A stretch of DNA of 64,000 nt, taken from Pseudomonas sp. Choline-02u-1. GTDB taxonomy: Bacteria; Pseudomonadota; Gammaproteobacteria; Pseudomonadales; Pseudomonadaceae. Under the pieces are notes generated by a model. That model saw nothing but the letters and a program-made list of their open reading frames with translations, searched no databases and had not been told where the DNA came from. Below are positions 34,012 to 41,891 of this stretch, in pieces. The DNA lies in NCBI RefSeq assembly GCF_002836515.1, contig NZ_PJBC01000064.1, positions 116,372-180,371 on the forward strand. The letters are read 5' to 3'. The stretch's first letter is position 1. Each line of letters begins with the position of its first letter. Both the position numbers and the translations under genes were made by a program.

Positions 34012-35013
34012 TCAGGCAGTCGCCTTGTCGTCCTTCTTAAGACTTGCAGGCGGCCAGTTGTCGAGGCGCATGCCGAGGGACAGACCGCGGGAGGCCAGAA
34101 CGTCCTTGATTTCAGTCAAGGATTTCTTGCCCAGGTTCGGAGTCTTCAACAGCTCTACTTCGGTACGCTGAATCAGGTCGCCGATGTAGTAGATGTTTTC
34201 CGCCTTAAGGCAGTTAGCCGAACGTACAGTCAGTTCCAGATCGTCAACCGGGCGAAGCAGGATCGGATCGATCTCGTCTTCCTGCTCGACAACCAGCGGC
34301 TCACTTTCACCTTTGAGGTCGACGAACGCAGCCAGCTGCTGTTGCAGGATGGTTGCAGCGCGACGGATAGCCTCTTCAGGATCCAGAGTACCGTTGGTTT
34401 CCAGATCAATAACCAGCTTGTCCAGGTTGGTACGCTGCTCGACACGGGCGTTTTCCACCACGTAGGCGATACGGCGAACCGGGCTGAACGAAGAGTCGAG
34501 CTGCAAGCGACCGATGCTGCGGCTTTCGTCTTCATCGCTCTGACGCGAGTCGGCTGGTTCATAACCACGACCACGAGCTACGGTGAGCTTCATGTTCAGG
34601 GCGCCGTTAGACGCCAGGTTAGCGATTACGTGATCGGGATTAACGATCTCGACATCATGATCCAGCTGAATATCGGCAGCGGTAACCACCCCCGAACCCT
34701 TCTTCGACAAGGTCAGCGTAACTTCGTCACGACCGTGCAGCTTGATGGCCAGACCTTTAAGGTTCAACAGGATTTCAATTACGTCTTCCTGTACACCTTC
34801 GATGGCGCTGTACTCGTGGAGCACACCGTCAATCTCGGCCTCGACTACTGCGCAGCCGGGCATTGAGGACAACAGGATGCGGCGCAGCGCGTTGCCCAGG
34901 GTGTGGCCAAAACCACGCTCGAGAGGCTCGAGAGTGATCTTGGCGCGGGTTGGACTGACAACCTGCACATCAATGTGGCGGGGTGTCAGGAACTCATTTA
35001 CCGAAATCTGCAT
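34012..35013 (-). CDS. rpoA: DNA-directed RNA polymerase alpha subunit
   Basis: Alpha subunit of 333 residues. The N-terminal domain (1-235) carries the dimerisation and beta/beta-prime contacts (EPLERGFGHTLGNALRRILLSS); a linker with acidic EEDEIDP follows, and the C-terminal domain (from about 248) has the UP-element and activator surface (VRSANCLKAENIYYIGDLIQRTE, PNLGKKSLTEIKDVLASRGLSLGM). Starts with ATG after a purine-rich ribosome site. Fourth gene of the alpha operon, 22 bases after rpsD, ensuring coordinated synthesis of ribosomes and polymerase. Confidence 0.98.
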   Translation of the reverse strand: MQISVNEFLTPRHIDVQVVSPTRAKITLEPLERGFGHTLGNALRRILLSSMPGCAVVEAEIDGVLHEYSAIEGVQEDVIEILLNLKGLAIKLHGRDEVTLTLSKKGSGVVTAADIQLDHDVEIVNPDHVIANLASNGALNMKLTVARGRGYEPADSRQSDEDESRSIGRLQLDSSFSPVRRIAYVVENARVEQRTNLDKLVIDLETNGTLDPEEAIRRAATILQQQLAAFVDLKGESEPLVVEQEDEIDPILLRPVDDLELTVRSANCLKAENIYYIGDLIQRTEVELLKTPNLGKKSLTEIKDVLASRGLSLGMRLDNWPPASLKKDDKATA

Positions 35014-35035
35014 GGATGCACCTATTTTCTAGCCC

Positions 35036-35656
35036 TTACTTGGAGTAGAGCTCGACAATCAGGCTTTCGTTGATGTCGGCGGACAGATCACTGCGAGCAG
35101 GAACGTTCTTGAAAACGCCCGACTTCTTCTCAGTGTCTACTTCTACCCATTCTACGCGGCCACGTTGGGCACACAGATCGAGAGCTTGGACAATGCGAAG
35201 TTGGTTTTTTGCTTTCTCGCGAACTGCAACCACGTCACCAGCACGAACCTGATACGACGGAACGTTTACGGTCTGACCGTTGACGCTGATCGACTTGTGC
35301 GATACCAGCTGACGGGATTCGGCACGAGTCGAACCAAAGCCCATACGGTATACAACGTTGTCCAGACGGCATTCGAGAAGTTGCAGCAGGTTTTCACCGG
35401 TTGCACCTTTCTTGCCAGCAGCTTCTTTGTAGTAGCCGCTGAACTGACGCTCGAGAACGCCGTAGATACGACGGACCTTCTGCTTTTCACGCAGTTGGGT
35501 GCCGTAGTCGGACTGGCGACCGCGGCGTTGGCCGTGGATACCAGGTGCTGCTTCAATGTTGCACTTCGATTCGATCGCGCGCACGCCGCTCTTCAGGAAG
35601 AGATCGGTGCCTTCGCGACGAGCGAGTTTGCATTTTGGACCAATGTAACGAGCCAT
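35036..35656 (-). CDS. rpsD: 30S ribosomal protein S4
   Basis: Primary 16S-binding protein of 206 residues. N-terminal ARYIGPKCKLARREG, a central S4 RNA-binding domain (LLQLLECRLDNVVYRMGF, SRQLVSHKSISVNGQTVNVPSYQVRAGD) and the conserved C-terminus. Cys9 is present but the four-Cys zinc site of some S4 proteins is not. In E. coli S4 represses the alpha operon by binding the rpsM leader; the leader here is about 53 bases, and whether it forms the same pseudoknot cannot be judged by eye. Third gene of the alpha operon. Confidence 0.98.
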   Translation of the reverse strand: MARYIGPKCKLARREGTDLFLKSGVRAIESKCNIEAAPGIHGQRRGRQSDYGTQLREKQKVRRIYGVLERQFSGYYKEAAGKKGATGENLLQLLECRLDNVVYRMGFGSTRAESRQLVSHKSISVNGQTVNVPSYQVRAGDVVAVREKAKNQLRIVQALDLCAQRGRVEWVEVDTEKKSGVFKNVPARSDLSADINESLIVELYSK

Positions 35657-35674
35657 TCTTTACAATCTCCTGGA

Positions 35675-36064
35675 TTACACGCGGCGCTTCTTCGGCGGAC
35701 GGCACCCGTTGTGCGGGATTGGCGTCACGTCGGTGATGCTGGCGATCTTGTAGCCACAGCCGTTCAAAGCGCGGACTGCGGATTCACGACCTGGACCTGG
35801 ACCCTTGACGTTGACGTCGAGGTTTTTCAGGCCGTATTCCAGCGCAGCTTGACCAGCACGCTCAGCAGCTACTTGAGCAGCGAACGGGGTGGACTTGCGG
35901 GAACCGCGGAAACCCGAACCACCGGAGGTAGCCCAGGAAAGAGCGTTACCTTGACGGTCGGTGATGGTCACGATGGTGTTGTTAAAAGATGCATGGATGT
36001 GGGCGATGCCATCAACCACTGTCTTTTTAACTTTTTTACGAGGACGAGCAGCAGGTTTTGCCAT
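35675..36064 (-). CDS. rpsK: 30S ribosomal protein S11
   Basis: Platform protein of the small subunit, 129 residues. Typical S11 sequence: Lys/Arg-rich N-terminus (AAARPRKKVKKT-like), GIAHIHASFNNTIVTITDRQGN, GFRGSRKSTPFAAQVAAE and the basic C-terminus NGCRPPKKRRV. Contacts the Shine-Dalgarno helix in the ribosome. Second gene of the alpha operon, 30 bases after rpsM and 18 before rpsD. Confidence 0.98.
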   Translation of the reverse strand: MAKPAARPRKKVKKTVVDGIAHIHASFNNTIVTITDRQGNALSWATSGGSGFRGSRKSTPFAAQVAAERAGQAALEYGLKNLDVNVKGPGPGRESAVRALNGCGYKIASITDVTPIPHNGCRPPKKRRV

Positions 36065-36094
36065 GATTAAATTCCTGTCGATTCGCTGGGGCGA

Positions 36095-36451
36095 TTACTT
36101 GCGGATCGGCTTACGCGGACCTTTACGGGTACGCGCGTTGGTCTTGGTACGCTGACCGCGTACTGGCAGACCACGACGATGACGCAGACCGCGATAGCAA
36201 CCGAGGTCCATCAAGCGCTTGATTTTCATGTTGATTTCGCGACGCAGGTCACCTTCAGTGGTGAACTTCGCCACTTCGCCACGCAGCTGTTCAATTTGCT
36301 CGTCGCTCAGATCTTTGATCTTTGCTGCTGGGTTTACCCCAGTCACTGCACAGATCTTCTGCGCAGTAGTGCGACCAACACCATAGATGTAGGTCAGCGA
36401 GATAACAGTATGCTTGTTATCTGGAATGTTAACGCCTGCAATACGGGCCAT
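36095..36451 (-). CDS. rpsM: 30S ribosomal protein S13
   Basis: Small-subunit head protein of 118 residues that contacts the P-site tRNA and L5. Start ARIAGVNIPDNKHTVISLTYIYGVG, helix-hairpin AQKICAVTGVNP and the basic tail GQRTKTNARTRKGPRKPIRK are all family-typical. First gene of the alpha operon; a sigma70-like promoter at 36511-36539 would give a leader of about 53 nt. Separated by 130 bases from rpmJ, the widest gap but one in the spc-alpha region. Confidence 0.98.
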   Translation of the reverse strand: MARIAGVNIPDNKHTVISLTYIYGVGRTTAQKICAVTGVNPAAKIKDLSDEQIEQLRGEVAKFTTEGDLRREINMKIKRLMDLGCYRGLRHRRGLPVRGQRTKTNARTRKGPRKPIRK

Positions 36452-36510
36452 TCAGTGGGACTCCAATTGACAGCTACCTACGCCCCGGAAGCCAAGAAAT
36501 AGGGCGCGAG

Positions 36511-36539
36511 ATAATATCGCTGTAATAACAAATAATCAA
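36511..36539 (-). promoter_or_regulatory. Sigma70-like promoter of the alpha operon
   Basis: On the minus strand TTGATT (36539-36534), a 17-bp spacer and TATTAT (36516-36511). Predicted start near 36504. The -35 begins at the base after the hairpin 36540-36563. Confidence 0.75.
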
Positions 36540-36563
36540 CCCGGTAGCGCACTAGCTACCGGG
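36540..36563 (-). terminator. Hairpin after rpmJ (partial terminator)
   Basis: CCCGGTAGC and GCTACCGGG form a perfect 9-bp stem with a 6-base loop, followed on the minus strand by a T-rich but interrupted stretch (TTGATTATTTG), which is also the -35 region of the rpsM promoter. Probably a leaky terminator or processing site of the spc operon. Confidence 0.65.
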
Positions 36564-36581
36564 CTTGAAGCACAATCACAC

Positions 36582-36698
36582 TCAGCCTTGGCGCTGTTTG
36601 TGACGCGGTTCCGCGCTGCAAATTACTCGAACAACACCTTCGCGGCGAATAATCTTGCAGTTACGGCACAGCTTTTTCACCGATGCACGAACTTTCAT
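36582..36698 (-). CDS. rpmJ: 50S ribosomal protein L36 (zinc-ribbon form)
   Basis: Smallest ribosomal protein, 38 residues: [19 protein letters not shown] continues to HKQRQG. The zinc ribbon is intact (Cys11, Cys14, Cys27, His33), so this is the C+ form; a zinc-free paralogue may exist elsewhere, as in P. aeruginosa. ATG preceded by GAGGAG. Last gene of the spc operon, 27 bases after secY. Confidence 0.97.
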
Positions 36699-36725
36699 CA
36701 CCAACTCCTCGAACCTTATGGGTAC

Positions 36726-38054
36726 TCAGCGCAACATGCCGCTGCCGTAACCCTTCAGGTTGGCTTTCTTCATCAGGGATTCGTACTGGTGCGAAACGAG
36801 GTGCGATTGTACTTGGGACATGAAGTCCATCACAACCACGACCACGATCAGCAACGAGGTCCCGCCAAGGTAGAACGGAACGTTTGCTGCAACCACCAGG
36901 AACTGGGGCAACAGGCACACGGCCGTCATGTAAAGAGCACCGAACAGGGTCAAGCGGGTCAGAACGCCATCAATATAGCGTGCAGACTGCTCACCTGGAC
37001 GAATGCCCGGAATAAAGGCACCGGACTTCTTCAGGTTTTCCGCTACGTCTTTCGGATTGAACATCAACGCCGTATAGAAGAAGCAGAAGAAAATAATCCC
37101 TGCACTAAACAGCAGAATATTCAACGGCTGACCAGGAGCGATCGACTGCGAGATGTCCTGCAACCAGCCCATACCTTCAGACTGACCGAACCAGGCACCC
37201 AGCGAAGCCGGGAACAGCAAAATGCTGCTCGCGAAAATAGCCGGAATAACACCGGCCATGTTCACCTTCAGCGGCAAGTGGCTAGTCTGCGCCGCAAAGA
37301 CCTTACGGCCCTGCTGACGCTTGGCGTAGTGAACAGCAATACGACGCTGACCACGCTCAATGAACACCACGAAACCGATAATCGCTACTGCCAGCAAACC
37401 GATGGCAACCAAGGCGAAGATGTTGATATCGCCCTGACGCGCAGACTCGAAAGACTGCCCGATTGCTCTCGGAAGACCGGCGACGATACCCGAAAAGATC
37501 AACATCGAGATACCGTTGCCAACACCACGCTCAGTAATCTGCTCACCCAGCCACATCATGAACATCGCACCAGCCACAAATGTGGTTACCGCGACGAAAT
37601 GGAAGCCAAAGTCACCAGTGAACGCGACGCCCTGCCCCGCCAGACCAATGGACATGCCAATAGCCTGGACCAGAGCGAGAGCGACGGTGAGGTAGCGGGT
37701 GTACTGGCTGATCTTGCGACGGCCAGCTTCACCTTCCTTCTTCAACTGCTCCAGCTGCGGGCTGACGGCGGTCATCAGCTGCATGATGATCGATGCCGAA
37801 ATGTACGGCATGATCCCCAGTGCAAAGATGCTCATCCGCTCCAGCGCGCCGCCGGAAAACATGTTGAACAAGCTAAGAATGGTCCCCTCATTCTGTCGAA
37901 ACAGGTCCGCGAGACGGTCCGGGTTGATACCTGGAACCGGGATGTGTGCGCCTATTCGGTAGACGATAATCGCCAGGAACAGAAAACGCAGACGAGCCCA
38001 GAGTTCAGACATACCGCCTTTGCCGAGCGCAGAGAGAGCACCTTGCTTAGCCAT
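36726..38054 (-). CDS. secY: Preprotein translocase subunit SecY
   Basis: Central channel of the Sec translocon, 442 residues, ten transmembrane helices. Conserved pieces: GKGGMSELWARLRFLFLAII at the start, plug/pore residues after FNMFSGGALERMSIFALGIMPYISASIIMQ, the cytoplasmic loop QQGRKVFAAQTSHLPLK and the C-terminal GYGSGMLR. It follows rplO with no gap at all: the rplO stop ends where the secY ATG begins. With secE (63454) the window holds two of the three SecYEG genes. Member of the spc operon. Confidence 0.98.
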   Translation of the reverse strand: MAKQGALSALGKGGMSELWARLRFLFLAIIVYRIGAHIPVPGINPDRLADLFRQNEGTILSLFNMFSGGALERMSIFALGIMPYISASIIMQLMTAVSPQLEQLKKEGEAGRRKISQYTRYLTVALALVQAIGMSIGLAGQGVAFTGDFGFHFVAVTTFVAGAMFMMWLGEQITERGVGNGISMLIFSGIVAGLPRAIGQSFESARQGDINIFALVAIGLLAVAIIGFVVFIERGQRRIAVHYAKRQQGRKVFAAQTSHLPLKVNMAGVIPAIFASSILLFPASLGAWFGQSEGMGWLQDISQSIAPGQPLNILLFSAGIIFFCFFYTALMFNPKDVAENLKKSGAFIPGIRPGEQSARYIDGVLTRLTLFGALYMTAVCLLPQFLVVAANVPFYLGGTSLLIVVVVVMDFMSQVQSHLVSHQYESLMKKANLKGYGSGMLR

Positions 38055-38492
38055 TTATTCCTCGAACTTGCCGCCAGCTGCTTCGATAGCCGCACGCGCA
38101 CCTTTGGTGGCGCCGATTCCCTTGCCGATAGTGACAGCGCGAGTCACTTCACCGGACAGCATGATTTTCACACGCTGTACGTTGACGTTGATCACGTTGG
38201 CATCTTTCAGGGACTGCACAGTAACGATGTCGCCTTCCACTTTAGCCAACTCGGACAGACGCACTTCTGCGCGATCCATGGCCTTCAGAGAAACGAAACC
38301 GAACTTAGGCAGGCGACGATGCAGCGGCTGTTGACCGCCTTCAAAGCCTGGAGCGATGGTGCCACCGGAGCGGGAGGTCTGACCTTTGTGACCACGGCCA
38401 CCAGTCTTGCCCAAACCACTACCGATACCACGGCCCGGACGATGCTTTTCGCGACGGGAACCCGGCGCTGGACTCAGATCATTGAGTTTCAT
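38055..38492 (-). CDS. rplO: 50S ribosomal protein L15
   Basis: Large-subunit protein of 145 residues. The Gly/Arg-rich N-terminus (KLNDLSPAPGSRREKHRPGRG, GKTGGRGHKGQTSRSGG) is the 23S-binding extension; the globular part follows (RLPKFGFVSLKAM...). Three bases after rpmD and directly abutting secY, so translation is tightly coupled within the spc operon. Confidence 0.98.
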   Translation of the reverse strand: MKLNDLSPAPGSRREKHRPGRGIGSGLGKTGGRGHKGQTSRSGGTIAPGFEGGQQPLHRRLPKFGFVSLKAMDRAEVRLSELAKVEGDIVTVQSLKDANVINVNVQRVKIMLSGEVTRAVTIGKGIGATKGARAAIEAAGGKFEE

Positions 38493-38495
38493 CGA

Positions 38496-38672
38496 TTAAC
38501 CCTCGACTCGCAGCATGTAGTAAGCCTTGTTGATCATCCCGCGATTCTCGGGAGTATCCTGGACTTCCACAGTGTGACCGATGCGACGCAGACCCAGACC
38601 CTTAACGCACAGTTTGTGGTTAGGGATGCGGCCGGTCATGCTTTTGATCAGCGTTACTTTAACAGTAGCCAT
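38496..38672 (-). CDS. rpmD: 50S ribosomal protein L30
   Basis: A 58-residue protein: [20 protein letters not shown], then [19 protein letters not shown] and the end YYMLRVEG. Full length for bacterial L30. Two bases after rpsE and three before rplO in the spc operon. Confidence 0.97.
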
Positions 38673-38674
38673 GA

Positions 38675-39175
38675 TTACTTGATCTCCTCAACACGCAGGC
38701 CACGCTTGGCAGCGATGGACTCAGGAGACTGCATAGCCTTCAGACCCTTGAAAGTGGCGTGAACCACGTTTACCGGGTTGGTCGAGCCGTAGCACTTGGC
38801 CAGAACGTTCTGAACGCCAGCAACTTCGAGGACAGCACGCATAGCGCCGCCAGCGATGATACCGGTACCTTCAGAAGCAGGCTGCATGTACACCTTCGAA
38901 GCGCCATGGGCGGATTTCATTGCGTACTGCAGAGTGGTGCCGTTCAGGTCAACTTGAATCATGTTGCGGCGAGCAGCTTCCATTGCCTTCTGGATCGCAG
39001 CAGGCACTTCACGCGACTTGCCACGGCCGAAGCCAACACGCCCTTTACCATCACCAACCACGGTCAACGCGGTGAAAGTGAAGATACGGCCGCCTTTAAC
39101 GGTTTTGGCTACGCGGTTAACTTGAACCAGCTTCTCGATGTAGCCTTCGTCGCGCTTTTGGTCGTTATTTGACAT
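38675..39175 (-). CDS. rpsE: 30S ribosomal protein S5
   Basis: Small-subunit protein of 166 residues at the mRNA entry channel, important for decoding accuracy. N-terminal double-stranded RNA-binding fold ([22 protein letters not shown]) with the fidelity loop [20 protein letters not shown], and the C-terminal domain [19 protein letters not shown]. Three bases after rplR; two bases before rpmD. Confidence 0.98.
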
Positions 39176-39178
39176 AAC

Positions 39179-39529
39179 TTAGAACTCCAGCCCAGCTTCA
39201 CGAGCAGCATCAGCCAGCGCTTTAACGCGGCCGTGGTACTTGAAGCCAGAGCGGTCGAAAGCCACTTGCGATACGCCAGCGGCCTTAGCACGCGTAGCGA
39301 CCAGCTGGCCAACCTTTGTGGCCGCGTCGATGTTGCCAGTGGCACCATCACGCAGTTCTTTATCCAAAGTCGAGGCACTTGCCAAGACTTTGTTGCCGTC
39401 GGCCGAGATGACCTGGGCGTATATGTGCTGCGACGAGCGGAACACGCAGAGACGCACGACTTCGAGTTCGTGCATTTTCAGGCGTGCTTTGCGAGCGCGA
39501 CGCAGTCGAGTAACTTTTTTGTCGGTCAT
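39179..39529 (-). CDS. rplR: 50S ribosomal protein L18
   Basis: 5S rRNA-binding protein, 116 residues. Basic start TDKKVTRLRRARKARLKMHE, core RLCVFRSSQHIYAQVIS and the conserved end FDRSGFKYHGRVKALADAAREAGLEF. Ten bases after rplF, three before rpsE in the spc operon. Confidence 0.98.
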   Translation of the reverse strand: MTDKKVTRLRRARKARLKMHELEVVRLCVFRSSQHIYAQVISADGNKVLASASTLDKELRDGATGNIDAATKVGQLVATRAKAAGVSQVAFDRSGFKYHGRVKALADAAREAGLEF

Positions 39530-39539
39530 TTGCTATGCC

Positions 39540-40073
39540 CTACTTCTTCTTGGCTTCTTTACGACGGACGACTTCGTCCGCGTAGCGCACACCTTTGCCT
39601 TTGTACGGCTCTGGTGGACGGAAGTCGCGGATCTCGGCGGCCACTTGACCTACCAGCTGCTTGTCGATGCCCTTGATCAGGATATCGGTCTGGCTAGGAG
39701 TCTCAGCGGTGATGCCTTGCGGCAGTTCGTAATCCACTGGGTGCGAGAAGCCAAGAGCCAGGTTCAGAACCTGACCTTTTGCTTGCGCTTTGTAACCAAC
39801 ACCGACCAGCTGGAGCTTGCGCTCAAAGCCTTGGCTTACGCCCTGGACCATGTTGTTTACCAACGCACGCGTGGTACCGGCCATTGCGCGAGTTTGTTGA
39901 TCGCCGTTGCGAGCAGCAAAACGCAGCTCACCAGCTTCCTCAACGATCTCAACGGACGAATGGATGTTCAGTTCAAGAGTACCCTTGGCACCCTTCACCG
40001 AAAGCTGTTGGCCTGCGAATTTGACTTCGACACCGGCTGGCAGCTTAACGGGGTTCTTAGCGACGCGAGACAT
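39540..40073 (-). CDS. rplF: 50S ribosomal protein L6
   Basis: Large-subunit protein near the factor-binding stalk base, 177 residues, two repeated L6 domains (residues 1-82 and 83-177). Recognisable by SRVAKNPVKLPAGVEV at the start and the C-terminal RPPEPYKGKGVRYADEVVRRKEAKKK, the L6 signature. Twelve bases after rpsH, ten before rplR. Confidence 0.98.
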   Translation of the reverse strand: MSRVAKNPVKLPAGVEVKFAGQQLSVKGAKGTLELNIHSSVEIVEEAGELRFAARNGDQQTRAMAGTTRALVNNMVQGVSQGFERKLQLVGVGYKAQAKGQVLNLALGFSHPVDYELPQGITAETPSQTDILIKGIDKQLVGQVAAEIRDFRPPEPYKGKGVRYADEVVRRKEAKKK

Positions 40074-40085
40074 GCTTATCCCCCC

Positions 40086-40478
40086 TTAGAACACAGTGCA
40101 AAGAACTTCGCCGCCGACACCGGCAGCGCGCGCAGCACGATCCGTCATCACACCTTTGTTGGTGGAGACGATAGACACGCCGAGACCGCCACGAACTTTT
40201 GGCAGATCTTCAACGGACTTGTACTGACGCAGGCCTGGACGACTAACGCGCTTCACTTCTTCGATAACCGGACGGCCCTCGAAGTACTTCAGCGAGATGG
40301 ACAACGACGGCTTGGCGTCGGTGGTGATCTGAAAATCCGCGATGTAACCTTCGTCCTTCAGGACTTTTGCTACAGCAGCCTTCAACGTGGAAGACGGCAT
40401 GCTTACGACAGACTTTTCAGCCATCTGGGCATTACGGATTCGAGTTAGCATGTCCGCTAACGGGTCCTGCATACTCAT
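40086..40478 (-). CDS. rpsH: 30S ribosomal protein S8
   Basis: Primary 16S-binding protein of 130 residues: MSMQDPLADMLTRIRNAQMA, SRPGLRQYKSVEDLPKVRGGLG and the C-terminal motif STNKGVMTDRAARAAGVGGE. In E. coli S8 represses the spc operon by binding near rplE. Here rpsH has its own promoter and a structured leader of about 90 nt, so regulation may differ. SD-like AGGAG lies ten bases before ATG, with CTAGCCC between, a segment that can pair with the leader hairpin. Confidence 0.98.
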   Translation of the reverse strand: MSMQDPLADMLTRIRNAQMAEKSVVSMPSSTLKAAVAKVLKDEGYIADFQITTDAKPSLSISLKYFEGRPVIEEVKRVSRPGLRQYKSVEDLPKVRGGLGVSIVSTNKGVMTDRAARAAGVGGEVLCTVF

Positions 40479-40498
40479 GGGCTAGACGCTCCTAATAC

Positions 40499-40520
40499 AA
40501 AAAAATTAGCCTTGCGGCTA
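40499..40520 (-). terminator. Attenuator-like hairpin in the rpsH leader
   Basis: On the minus strand TAGCC-GCAA-GGCTA (40520-40507) is followed by A and seven T (40505-40499): a short stem with a GNRA tetraloop and a U-run just before the rpsH ribosome site. The 3' arm GGCTA can instead pair with TAGCC at 40484-40480, next to the start codon. Confidence 0.6.
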
Positions 40521-40575
40521 CTACTTGTCGCCGAGAACTTCCGGGCATAAAAACACGGGCTCAGGCGAGCCGGTC

Positions 40576-40604
40576 ATTCTAGACACACCCCAGAAATGAA
40601 TCAA
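40576..40604 (-). promoter_or_regulatory. Sigma70-like internal promoter before rpsH
   Basis: Minus strand TTGATT (40604-40599), 17-bp spacer, TAGAAT (40581-40576). Predicted start near 40569, about 90 nt before rpsH. The -35 lies in the downstream arm of the hairpin 40597-40626. Confidence 0.75.
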
Positions 40605-40626
40605 GCCCCAAAAGGGGCTTGATTCA
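40597..40626 (-). terminator. Strong hairpin between rpsN and rpsH
   Basis: TGAATCAAGCCCC and GGGGCTTGATTCA form a perfect 13-bp stem with an AAAA loop (TTTT on the transcript strand). Only TTTCT follows, so termination would be partial; it could equally be an RNA processing signal. Confidence 0.7.
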
Positions 40627-40686
40627 GATTCAAGGCCACCGATGGTCAGGTTCTTGCGAACCCGAACATCGAGACTTTGACAACTA

Positions 40687-40992
40687 TTACCAGCTGGCTT
40701 TAACCAGACCTGGTACGTCACCACGCATTGCAGCTTGACGCAGCATGTTACGGCCGAGGCCGAACTTGCGGTACACGCCGTGCGGACGACCAGTCAGGCG
40801 GCAACGGTTACGCATGCGCGAAGCGCTTGCGTCACGTGGTTGCTTCTGCAGAGCTACGGTAGCTTCCCAACGCGCTTCTGGACTTGCGTTCAGATCGACG
40901 ATGATAGCTTTCAGCGCTGCACGCTTGGTGGCGTACTTGGCAACGGTGAGCTGACGTTTCAGCTCACGGTTTTTCATGCTCTTCTTGGCCAT
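40687..40992 (-). CDS. rpsN: 30S ribosomal protein S14 (zinc-independent form)
   Basis: Head protein of the small subunit, 101 residues, the long form without the CXXC zinc motif: AKKSMKNRELKRQLTVAKYA, then NRCRLTGRPHGVYRKFGLGRNMLRQAAMRGDVPGLVKASW. A longer in-frame extension into rplE exists, but MAKKSMKN is the family start. Thirteen bases after rplE; followed by an unusual 208-base gap before rpsH. Confidence 0.98.
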   Translation of the reverse strand: MAKKSMKNRELKRQLTVAKYATKRAALKAIIVDLNASPEARWEATVALQKQPRDASASRMRNRCRLTGRPHGVYRKFGLGRNMLRQAAMRGDVPGLVKASW

Positions 40993-41005
40993 TTTCCTAC
41001 TCCAA

Positions 41006-41545
41006 TCAGTTGCGGAACGGGAATTTGAAAGCACGCAGCAGAGCGCGGCCCTCATCATCGTTCTTGGCAGTGGTGGTCAGGGTAATGTCCAGACCGCGGA
41101 GAGCATCGATCTTGTCGTAGTCGATTTCCGGGAAGATGATCTGCTCTTTCACGCCCATGCTGTAGTTACCACGACCATCGAAGGACTTGGCATTCAGGCC
41201 GCGGAAGTCGCGAACCCGAGGCAGGGAGATCGACAGCAGACGATCCAGGAACTCGTACATACGCTCACGGCGCAGAGTCACTTTGACGCCGATCGGCCAT
41301 CCTTCGCGGACTTTGAAGCCAGCGATGGATTTGCGAGCGTAGGTCACAACGACTTTCTGGCCGGTGATCTTTTCCAGGTCAGCAACAGCGTGCTCGATGA
41401 CTTTTTTGTCGCCGATCGCTTCGCCCAGACCCATGTTCAGGGTGATTTTGGTAACGCGCGGAACTTCCATCACGTTCGAAAGCTTAAGTTCTTCCTTAAG
41501 TTTCGGAGCGATTTCCTTCCGGTAAATCTCTTTTAGTCGTGCCAT
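41006..41545 (-). CDS. rplE: 50S ribosomal protein L5
   Basis: 5S rRNA-binding protein of 179 residues that bridges to S13. Family blocks LSNVMEVPRVTKITLNMGLGEA, GQKVVVTYARKSIAGFKVREG, FLDRLLSISLPRVRDFRGL and NYSMGVKEQIIFPEIDYDK are complete. In E. coli the S8 repressor site lies at the start of this gene; I could not identify the same fold by eye. Twenty bases after rplX, thirteen before rpsN. Confidence 0.98.
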   Translation of the reverse strand: MARLKEIYRKEIAPKLKEELKLSNVMEVPRVTKITLNMGLGEAIGDKKVIEHAVADLEKITGQKVVVTYARKSIAGFKVREGWPIGVKVTLRRERMYEFLDRLLSISLPRVRDFRGLNAKSFDGRGNYSMGVKEQIIFPEIDYDKIDALRGLDITLTTTAKNDDEGRALLRAFKFPFRN

Positions 41546-41565
41546 GGTCTTCTACCTAGCAGTGT

Positions 41566-41880
41566 TCAAGCATCAACCGCTTTTTGGGTCGACTTGAAGA
41601 CACGAATTTTCTTACCGTCTTCTACTTTGAAACCAACGCGGTCAGCCTTGTTGGTTTCGCCGTTGAAGATGGCGACGTTGGAAGCGTGCAGTGGCGCTTC
41701 TTTCTCGACGATACCGCCCTGTACGCCCGACATCGGGTTAGGCTTGGTATGACGCTTGACCAGGTTCAGACCACCAACAACCAGACGGTTGTCAGCAAGA
41801 ACCTTCAGCACCTTACCGCGCTTACCTTTGTCTTTGCCGGCGATCACGATGATCTCGTCGTCACGACGAATCTTTTGCAT
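41566..41880 (-). CDS. rplX: 50S ribosomal protein L24
   Basis: Assembly-initiator protein of 104 residues with a KOW motif near the N-terminus (DDEIIVIAGKDKGKRGKVLKVL), followed by VGGLNLVKRHTKPNP and the conserved MSGVQGGIVEKEAPLHASNV. Binds the 5' domain of 23S rRNA. Eleven bases after rplN. Confidence 0.98.
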   Translation of the reverse strand: MQKIRRDDEIIVIAGKDKGKRGKVLKVLADNRLVVGGLNLVKRHTKPNPMSGVQGGIVEKEAPLHASNVAIFNGETNKADRVGFKVEDGKKIRVFKSTQKAVDA

Positions 41881-41891
41881 GTCGGATCTCC

